Shown one piece after another: positions 1 to 6,084 of a stretch of DNA of 64,000 nucleotides; the stretch's first letter is position 1; each line of letters opens with the position of its first letter. Source of the stretch: Streptomyces syringium (GTDB lineage: Bacteria; Actinomycetota; Actinomycetes; Streptomycetales; Streptomycetaceae); assembly GCF_017876625.1 (NCBI RefSeq), contig NZ_JAGIOH010000001.1, forward strand, positions 4,547,501-4,611,500, given 5' to 3'. The position numbers and the translations under genes are program-made. The notes under the pieces were generated by a model that had not been told where the DNA came from, did not search any database, and worked only from the letters and a program-made list of their open reading frames with translations.

Positions 1-142
1 CGCCGCCCTCGCTGAACCACTGCAACGACGAACCTGACACCAACTCACGGAACGCGCGCTCCCAGTACCGCCTTGACGGCAAGCGCCGAAACCCAGGGCA
101 GCGGCCCGGAGCGCCGCCGGCAACAGGGCGTTCGCGCGAGTG

Positions 143-1318
143 TCACCGGAGCACCTCGCTGCCCCGTCCGGCTGTGAGCACACCGCGCCAGCAGGACGCG
201 ACGAGCAGTGCGAGCGCGATGAGGAGTCCGCTTGCCCAGAGCGGCCCGAGGTCCCGGGCCGTCGTACTGAGGGTGGTCGCGGCGATGAGGGGTCCGACGG
301 CGGCGCCGACGTTGAGGGCGACGGTCGCGTAGGAGCCGGCCATGGTGGGGGCTCCCGCTGCCTCGTAGAGGACCCGTGTGATCAGCGTGCTGCCCAGCGC
401 GAACGACAGCGCGCCCTGGATGAAGACAAGGGTGAGCAGAGCGACCGGCTTGTCGGCCAGCACAGCCAGGGCCGGCCAGCCGATGAGCAGCAGCGGACCG
501 CCAACTGCGACCACCCGGCCCGGTTGCTGGTCCGACATCCGGCCGGCGACGGTGACCCCGGCCAAGGAGCCGACGCCGAAGAGCACCAGAGCGACGGAGA
601 TCCACAGCTCGCCCAGCCCGGCGACGTCGGTCACGACCGGGGCGAGGAAGGTGAAGCTTGCGAAGGTTGCCGCGTTCACCAGTGCGCCGAGCAGCATGAC
701 CAGGAGCAACCGCGGACGTTTCAGTTGTGCGAGCTCTGCTCGCATGGCGGGTCCACGTGTTTCTCCCCTGGCGGGCCGTGCCGGGATTCCCCTGAGGACG
801 CCCATGGCTGCGGGCAGGCAGAGCGCGGCGACGGCCCAGAAAGTGGCCCGCCAGCCGAGCAGTGCGCCGAGTACCGACCCCCCTGGGACACCGGCGATCG
901 TGGCCATCGTGGTGCCCGACAGCAGCACGGCGAGAGCGCGCCCCTTCTTGTCGGGAGTGACCAGCGTGGCCGCAGTCGTCAGAGCCACGGCGAGGAACCC
1001 CGCGTTCGCGAGCGCCGCGACCACCCGGGTGGCGAACAGAACTGGAAAGGCCGAGGTGGCGGCGCCCACGGCGTGGGCAGCCGAGAACACGAAGACGAAC
1101 CCCAACAGGCTGGTCCGCGCCGGCCAGTTGCGTGCGAGCCCGGCCATGAGTGGTGCGCCGACGATCATTCCGATCGCGAAGGCCGGGGTGAGCGTGCCTG
1201 CCGCTCCGACTGGGACGTCGAAGTCCGAGGCGATGTCCGGCAGGAGGCCGGCGAGCATGAATTCCGAGGTGCCCATGGCGAAGACCGCCATGGCGAGCAG
1301 GTACAGCGGAAGAGGCAT
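143..1318 (-). CDS. MFS drug efflux protein, Cmx/CmrA chloramphenicol-exporter type
   Basis: A 391-residue, 12-segment-type major facilitator. It starts MPLPLYLLAMAVFAMGTSEF and carries GLLPDIASDF, GLARNWPARTSLLG (motif A region) and GVPGGSVLGALLGWR, which I recognise from the Cmx/CmrA chloramphenicol efflux proteins of streptomycetes and corynebacteria. The predicted role is proton-coupled export of chloramphenicol or a similar compound through the cytoplasmic membrane. I chose the ATG at 1318; a longer reading to 1387 adds 23 residues with no family resemblance. It lies near an IS5-family transposase remnant, which would fit acquisition by transfer. The actual substrate is inferred from family only. 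Confidence 0.87.
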   Translation of the reverse strand: MPLPLYLLAMAVFAMGTSEFMLAGLLPDIASDFDVPVGAAGTLTPAFAIGMIVGAPLMAGLARNWPARTSLLGFVFVFSAAHAVGAATSAFPVLFATRVVAALANAGFLAVALTTAATLVTPDKKGRALAVLLSGTTMATIAGVPGGSVLGALLGWRATFWAVAALCLPAAMGVLRGIPARPARGETRGPAMRAELAQLKRPRLLLVMLLGALVNAATFASFTFLAPVVTDVAGLGELWISVALVLFGVGSLAGVTVAGRMSDQQPGRVVAVGGPLLLIGWPALAVLADKPVALLTLVFIQGALSFALGSTLITRVLYEAAGAPTMAGSYATVALNVGAAVGPLIAATTLSTTARDLGPLWASGLLIALALLVASCWRGVLTAGRGSEVLR

Positions 1319-1544
1319 CGAATGACTCCGAGGCGAGGAGAAGCACGAGGAAGGGCATCTCGTCACCGCGGTCAGCACCCGGGGCACACGCGTCCGGCCG
1401 CGGAACGCGGCGGGGCGGCAGGGCTACGAACTCAGTGGTTCAGGGGGCTGACGGCGTGACCGAAAGCCCCCACCGCGTCCGACTCGGGGCTCGACATGCC
1501 CCGCACGGTATCCGACCGATGCCAATCGAGGCACCTCGGTTTCA

Positions 1545-1736
1545 CGGGCGCCGAGGCTCACGCGGCGGACGGCCACCCGGCTTCGACGAGGAGCGGTACA
1601 AGAAGCGCGACACCGTCGAACGTGCAATCAACCGGCTAAGCAGCATCGGGCCATCGCCACCGGATACGACAAGCGCGGCTACGTATTCCTCGGCACCGCG
1701 ACCGCAGCAGCCCTCACGATCTGGCTCCGAACATGA
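1545..1736 (+). pseudogene. IS5-family transposase C-terminal remnant, frameshifted
   Basis: The stretch encodes GGRPPGFDEERYKKRDTVERAINRL and then, one frame over, RAIATGYDKRGYVFLGT ... ALTIWLRT followed by a stop at 1734-1736. Together these are the C-terminal end of the DDE transposase of IS5-like elements common in Streptomyces, including the catalytic-Glu helix region. A single missing base near 1635-1640 (reading CTAAGCAGCAT) separates the two frames. No upstream catalytic Asp region is present, so this is a dead fragment. I see no terminal inverted repeats. It marks a former insertion next to the efflux gene. Confidence 0.7.
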
Positions 1737-1748
1737 TTGACGGGCAGG

Positions 1749-2162
1749 CTAGTCGGCGACGACCGCCGTGTTCTGGCAGGCGGTCAGCAGCCACCGGCCG
1801 TCGGCCTGCTTCGAGACCACGTACAGCGGGGCGCCCTCGCTCTCCTCGCCCGGAGACAGGTAACGCTGACGGACCTTGACCGCCGCGACGTCGGGGCGGA
1901 TGAAGAGCACGTGGACCACCTCGTAGGTGACCTTGCCGTCCCAGCTCGCCGCGGGAAGGACTTTGCGGGTGAACTCCGAGATCGCGTCAAGGCCGATGAG
2001 GACCTTGCCGTGAGCTGTCGTCCAGACCGCGTCCGGGTGGAAGAGGCCGAGGAACTCTTCGGGGTCCTTGTTCTGCTGGGAGTGCTCGACGGTGGCGACG
2101 AGGCTGCTGATCGCTTCGATGTCCGCCGCGTGGGATGTGGATTCCGTGGTCATGTGGACCAC
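1749..2162 (-). CDS. SgcJ/EcaC-type SnoaL-like (NTF2 fold) protein
   Basis: A 137-residue protein with the pattern of the SgcJ/EcaC branch of the SnoaL/NTF2-like superfamily: SSLVATVEHSQQNKDPEEFLGLFHPDAVWTT, a central GLDAISEFTRKVL helix, and C-terminal strands. Members are small cone-shaped barrels that bind hydrophobic ligands or act as cyclases, hydratases or stress proteins; no catalytic set can be assigned here. It starts at GTG/ATG 2162 (MVHMTTES) or 2153 (MTTES). It is monocistronic by position, with the transposase remnant downstream. Function unknown beyond the fold. Confidence 0.8.
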   Translation of the reverse strand: MVHMTTESTSHAADIEAISSLVATVEHSQQNKDPEEFLGLFHPDAVWTTAHGKVLIGLDAISEFTRKVLPAASWDGKVTYEVVHVLFIRPDVAAVKVRQRYLSPGEESEGAPLYVVSKQADGRWLLTACQNTAVVAD

Positions 2163-2247
2163 CGTCGCACCTCAAGCATGATTGAGGTCAAGCGTGTGAC
2201 GATGTAAAGATCGGGTCCCCTGCGCCCCGCCGACCCAGCTGGGCGCC

Positions 2248-3495
2248 CTACGCACCCACCCCCCACAGTTCGTCGCTGCGGGCCGCGACCACCGCACCGA
2301 TCCCGGCCAGCGCCTCCGCCACACGCATCGCGTCCAGTCGTCGCCCGTCGCGTAGCCGCAAGGCGACCAGGTCGTCCGCTGCCTCCCGGGCGCCGATCAC
2401 CGCCTGGTAGGGGACGAGCCGGGCGGCGCGGATGCGGGCGCCCAGGGTGCCGTGTTCCGGGCCTGCCAGCTCCGCGCGCAGGCCCTGCTCGACGCAGCGT
2501 TGTACGAGTGCGGCTGCCTGCGGGACCTCCGCCTCGGAGAGGGGGACGGCCACCAGCTGGGTCGGGGCCAGCCAGGCGGGGAAGGCGCCGCCGTGCAGTT
2601 CGATGAGGTGGGCCACGGCCCGCTCCACGCTGCCGACGACGCTGCGGTGGACCATCACCGGCCGGTGCTTGGCGCCGTCCGGGCCGATGTAGTGCAGGTC
2701 GAACTGTTCGGGCTGGTGGAAGTCGATCTGGACGGTGGACAGGGTGAACTCACGGCCGGCGCCGTCGGTGATCTGCACGTCGATCTTGGGGCCGTAGAAC
2801 GCGGCCTCCCCCTCGGCGGCCTCGTACGGCACGCCGGAGGCGCCGAGGACCTCGGTCAGCAGGTCGGCGGCCCGGCGCCACATCGCGGGGTCGGCCACGT
2901 ACTTCCCGCCCGCGCCCGGGAGGGAGAGGCGGTAGCGGGTGGGGCGGATGCCGAGGGCGGCGTAGGCCTCGCGGATCAGTTCCAGGGCCGCCCGTGCCTC
3001 GTCGGCGGCCTGGTCGGGGGTGCAGAAGATGTGCGCGTCGTTGAGCTGGATCGACCGGACGCGGGTGAGCCCGCCGAGCACGCCGGAGAGTTCGGAGCGG
3101 TACATGCCGCCCAGCTCCGCCATTCGCAGGGGCAGTTCGCGGTAGCTGTGGGCCCGGGAGCGGTAGATCAGGGCGTGGTGGGGGCACAGGCTCGGGCGGA
3201 GGACGACCTGTTCGCCGCCGAGGTCCATCGGGGGGAACATGTCGTCGCTGTAGTGCGCCCAGTGGCCCGAGATCTCGTACAGCTCCCGTTTGCCCAGGAC
3301 CGGCGAGTACACGTGGCGGTAGCCCGCGCGCCGCTCGGCGTCGCGGACGTACTCCTCCAGGGCGTGGCGGACTGCCGCGCCGTCGGGCAGCCAGTACGGC
3401 AGGCCCGCGCCCATCAGCGGATCGGTGTCGAACAGGTCCAGCTCGCGGCCGAGCTTGCGGTGGTCGTGCATCCGGTCATGCATCCGGTCGGGCAT
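2248..3495 (-). CDS. thrS: Threonyl-tRNA synthetase paralog lacking TGS and editing domains
   Basis: A 415-residue class II synthetase that begins directly at the catalytic core (HRKLGRELDLFDTDPL) and ends with a normal anticodon-binding domain. Zinc ligands typical of ThrRS are visible as RPSLCPHHALIY (Cys), LNDAHIFCT (His) and MVHRSVVGSVERAV (His). Motif 2 reads YRSELSGVLGGLTRVRSIQ. Usual bacterial ThrRS is about 640 residues, so the N-terminal TGS and post-transfer editing domains are absent. It should charge tRNA-Thr without proofreading. The start at ATG 3495 has a clear AGGAG upstream. The upstream leader looks like a threonine attenuator. The main housekeeping thrS is presumably elsewhere; duplicated ThrRS genes can also serve as resistance copies (borrelidin, obafluorin), which I cannot test here. 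Confidence 0.9.
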   Translation of the reverse strand: MPDRMHDRMHDHRKLGRELDLFDTDPLMGAGLPYWLPDGAAVRHALEEYVRDAERRAGYRHVYSPVLGKRELYEISGHWAHYSDDMFPPMDLGGEQVVLRPSLCPHHALIYRSRAHSYRELPLRMAELGGMYRSELSGVLGGLTRVRSIQLNDAHIFCTPDQAADEARAALELIREAYAALGIRPTRYRLSLPGAGGKYVADPAMWRRAADLLTEVLGASGVPYEAAEGEAAFYGPKIDVQITDGAGREFTLSTVQIDFHQPEQFDLHYIGPDGAKHRPVMVHRSVVGSVERAVAHLIELHGGAFPAWLAPTQLVAVPLSEAEVPQAAALVQRCVEQGLRAELAGPEHGTLGARIRAARLVPYQAVIGAREAADDLVALRLRDGRRLDAMRVAEALAGIGAVVAARSDELWGVGA

Positions 3496-3536
3496 CGTGA
3501 TCTCCTCGCGAGCGGTGAGGCGAGTGACCACACGGC

Positions 3537-3566
3537 GAAGCCCCGGGGCACTCGCCCCGGGGCTTC
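3537..3566 (-). terminator. Attenuator hairpin upstream of truncated thrS
   Basis: A perfect 13-bp stem (GAAGCCCCGGGGC) closed by a 4-nt loop lies between a threonine-rich leader ORF and the thrS start. Spacing is 14 nt after the leader stop and about 40 nt before the synthetase ATG. There is no long U tract, which is common for streptomycete terminators. It is best read as the terminator arm of an attenuator; it could instead act as a processing site. Confidence 0.65.
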
Positions 3567-3580
3567 GGACAAAACAGCTG

Positions 3581-3637
3581 TCAGCGCGCCGGGACACTCT
3601 CCGGCGTCGTCGTCATGCACATAGCAGCGCGCTTCAT
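3581..3637 (-). CDS. Putative threonine leader peptide (attenuation)
   Basis: An 18-codon ORF encodes MKRAAMCMTTTPESVPAR with three consecutive ACG threonine codons. It sits immediately upstream of the 13-bp hairpin and the truncated thrS. A TACGAT -10-like box at 3645-3650 ends 7 nt before the ATG, and no Shine-Dalgarno is visible, so a leaderless transcript is likely. A shorter start at ATG 3622 (MCMTTT) would keep the Thr run. In ribosome-mediated attenuation, stalling at the Thr codons when charged tRNA-Thr is scarce would prevent the terminator. This is inference from arrangement; the anti-terminator pairing was not modelled. Confidence 0.6.
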   Translation of the reverse strand: MKRAAMCMTTTPESVPAR

Positions 3638-3750
3638 GGCGGCGATCGTAGCGACCCGCCCGCCCGGCGCGCGATCGTTTTTCCGGGAGCCACGAGCTCG
3701 CCCCCGGGTGCCCTCCCCACCTCCGCCGTCCGTGATGGCAGGCTTGGGCC

Positions 3751-4770
3751 ATGCGTCCGCTCCTGTGTGCCCCCGGAATCGCCGCGCTGACCGCGCTCGC
3801 CGCACTCACCGTGCTGCCCGCCGCCACGCCCGCCGTGGCCGACAGCGGCACGCCCTCCGCGTTCACCGTCCAGGACCCGCGGATCAAGGAGTCCAGCGGT
3901 CTCGCGGCGAGCCGCGCGCACCCCGGCGTGTACTGGACGCACAACGACAGCGACGACGGCCCGTACGTCTACGCCGTGGACAGCCGGACGGGACGTACGG
4001 TCGCGACCGTCACGCTCAGCGGGATCGACCCCCGTGACGTGGAGGCCATCTCGATCGGGCCCGACGGGAACGTCTACGTGGGCGACATCGGTGACAACCT
4101 CGGGGGCAGTTGGCCCAAGGTGTGGATCTACAGGTTTGCCGAGCCGAAGGAGCTGAAGGACGTCACCGTCACTCCGGTCCGGTACGCGGTCCAGTACGAG
4201 GGCGGTCCGCGCGACGCCGAATCGCTGATGGTGCACCCCAAGACCGGGCGGGTCTACATCGCCGGCAAGCACCGCTCGGGCGGTGGGCTCTTCGCCGGTC
4301 CCGAGAAGCTGTCCGCGACCGGGACCAACGTCTTCCGGCGCGTCGCCGACCTCAAACTCTGGGCGACCGACGGGGCCTTCTCGCCGGACGGTACGCGGCT
4401 CGTGGTGCGCAGCTACTTCGACGTGCGCGAGTACCGCTGGGAGGACGGCCGGCCGAAGGAGATCGGGCGGCCGAACGTGCCGCTGCAACGGCAGGGCGAG
4501 TCCGTCACGTTCACTCCGGACGGCCGGACGCTGATGTACGGCACGGAGGGCGTCCGCAGCCAGGTCTCGCCCGTCCCGCTGGAGGGCGATCTGCTGCCCG
4601 ACCACGCCGGGAAGGCGCCCGCCGACGACAAGAACGACGGCCGGACCGAGAGCGGTCTGGGTGACGGCGGAGGTGACGACCGCAACCGCAACCTCGCCAT
4701 CGGCGCCGGCACCTTCGCGGTCGCGACGCTGCTGGTCCTGGCCCTGCGGCGGGTGTTCCGCCGACGGTAG
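3751..4770 (+). CDS. Secreted, C-terminally anchored beta-propeller-like protein
   Basis: A 339-residue protein with a Sec signal peptide (MRPLLCAPGIAALTALAALT ... AVADSG), an extracellular body with repeated strand patterns (YVYAVDSRTGRTVATVTLSG, ISIGPDGNVYVGDIGDN, MVHPKTGRVYIAGKH, AFSPDGTRLVVRSYFDVREY, VTFTPDGRTLMYGTEG) resembling WD/NHL propeller blades, and a C-terminal membrane helix followed by RRVFRRR. It should be displayed on the outer face of the membrane. No catalytic residues are recognised. It is transcribed away from the thr leader and is followed at once by a strong bidirectional terminator. Confidence 0.8.
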   Translation: MRPLLCAPGIAALTALAALTVLPAATPAVADSGTPSAFTVQDPRIKESSGLAASRAHPGVYWTHNDSDDGPYVYAVDSRTGRTVATVTLSGIDPRDVEAISIGPDGNVYVGDIGDNLGGSWPKVWIYRFAEPKELKDVTVTPVRYAVQYEGGPRDAESLMVHPKTGRVYIAGKHRSGGGLFAGPEKLSATGTNVFRRVADLKLWATDGAFSPDGTRLVVRSYFDVREYRWEDGRPKEIGRPNVPLQRQGESVTFTPDGRTLMYGTEGVRSQVSPVPLEGDLLPDHAGKAPADDKNDGRTESGLGDGGGDDRNRNLAIGAGTFAVATLLVLALRRVFRRR

Positions 4771-4785
4771 GCACCGGGAGAGACA

Positions 4786-4818
4786 CGTAGGCCCGGGTCC
4801 ACAGGGCCCGGGCCTACG
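4786..4818. terminator. Bidirectional terminator between convergent genes
   Basis: A 12-bp perfect inverted repeat (CGTAGGCCCGGG) with a 9-nt loop sits between the propeller gene on the plus strand and serC on the minus strand, 15 bp after one stop and 10 bp after the other. Confidence 0.75.
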
Positions 4819-4828
4819 TCGTGCTTGC

Positions 4829-5947
4829 TTACAGGCGCTCGATCACATGGTCGACGCACGCCGTCAGCGCCTCGACGTCCGCCGGGTCGATCGCCGGGAA
4901 CATCGCCACGCGCAGCTGGTTGCGGCCGAGCTTGCGGTAGGGCTCGGTGTCGACGATGCCGTTGGCGCGCAGCACCTTGGCGATCGCCGCCGCGTCGACG
5001 TCGTCGGAGAAGTCGATCGTGCCGATGACGGCCGAGCGCTTCGCCGGGTCGGCGACGAAGGGGTTCGCGTGCTTGGACGCCTCGGCCCAGCCGTAGAGGG
5101 TGCGCGCCGACGTCGCCGTGCGGCGCACCGCGAAGTCCAGGCCGCCCTGGCCGTTGAGCCACTCGAGCTGCTCGTTGAGCAGGAAGAGCGTCGAGAGGGC
5201 CGGGGTGTTGTACGTCTGGTTCTTGAGGGAGTTGTCGATCGCGGTGGGCAGCGAGAAGAACTCCGGGATGTGCCGGCCGGACGCGTGGACGCGGGCCGCG
5301 CGCTCCAGGGCCGCCGGGGAGAAGGCCGCCAGCCACAGGCCGCCGTCGGAGGCGAAGGACTTCTGGGGAGCGAAGTAGTAGACGTCGCTCTCGGTGATGT
5401 CCACGGGCAGACCGCCCGCGCCGGACGTCGCGTCCACCAGGACGAGCGCGCCCTCGTCGGCGCCCGCGACGCGCTTGATGGGCGCGGTGACACCGGTGGA
5501 GGTCTCGTTGTGGGTGAAGGCGTAGACGTCGACGCCCGCCTCGGCCACCGGCTCCGGGTGCGTACCCGGCTCGGAGGAGATCACGGTCGGCTCGGCCAGC
5601 CACGGGGCGAGCTTCGCAGCCTTGGCGAACTTGGACGAGAACTCGCCGAAGGCGAGGTGCTGCGACTTGGACTCGATGAGTCCGTGGGTCGCGATGTCCC
5701 AGAAGGCGGTGGAGCCGCCGTTGCCCAGGATCACCTCGTAGCCCTCGGGGAGGGAGAAGAGGTCCCGGACGCCGTCGCGCACCTTGCCGACCAGGTTCTT
5801 GACCGGGGCCTGGCGGTGGGACGTGCCGAGGAGAGAGGTTCCGGTGGCAGCCAGGGCGCTGAGCGCCTCCGTACGCACCTTGGACGGGCCCGCGCCGAAG
5901 CGACCGTCGGCGGGCTTGATGTCAGCGGGGATCTGGATATCAGCCAC
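4829..5947 (-). CDS. serC: Phosphoserine aminotransferase
   Basis: A 372-residue fold-type I PLP enzyme of the actinobacterial SerC type. It begins MADIQIPADIKPADGRFGAGPSKVR. The GTSHRQAPVKNLVGKVRDGV segment and the PLP-lysine region DVYYFAPQKSFASDGGLWLA are diagnostic. It converts 3-phosphohydroxypyruvate and glutamate to phosphoserine in serine biosynthesis and also serves pyridoxal phosphate synthesis. It stands alone, convergent with the propeller gene and divergent from the FAD/Fe-S oxidoreductase. Length and ends are normal for the family. Confidence 0.96.
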   Translation of the reverse strand: MADIQIPADIKPADGRFGAGPSKVRTEALSALAATGTSLLGTSHRQAPVKNLVGKVRDGVRDLFSLPEGYEVILGNGGSTAFWDIATHGLIESKSQHLAFGEFSSKFAKAAKLAPWLAEPTVISSEPGTHPEPVAEAGVDVYAFTHNETSTGVTAPIKRVAGADEGALVLVDATSGAGGLPVDITESDVYYFAPQKSFASDGGLWLAAFSPAALERAARVHASGRHIPEFFSLPTAIDNSLKNQTYNTPALSTLFLLNEQLEWLNGQGGLDFAVRRTATSARTLYGWAEASKHANPFVADPAKRSAVIGTIDFSDDVDAAAIAKVLRANGIVDTEPYRKLGRNQLRVAMFPAIDPADVEALTACVDHVIERL

Positions 5948-6084
5948 GGGGGCAGCCTAATCCGTCGCGGCGCGGGTCACGGGAGGCTGTCCGGCGGATG
6001 AGACGCAGGTAACGGCGGGGGCCAGAGAGGCGGACGGGGCGTTCGTTCCCGTGTCCCGGCGTTCCTCTCGGGCAGGCTGAGTCC

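Noticed and set aside
1..142. Possible gene end at the left edge
   Set aside because: No frame through this segment shows recognisable sequence, so no partial gene is called.
378..1325. Long plus-strand frames opposite the Cmx-like gene
   Set aside because: Low-complexity Arg/Ala/Pro composition and no motifs; the minus frame gives a complete MFS protein.
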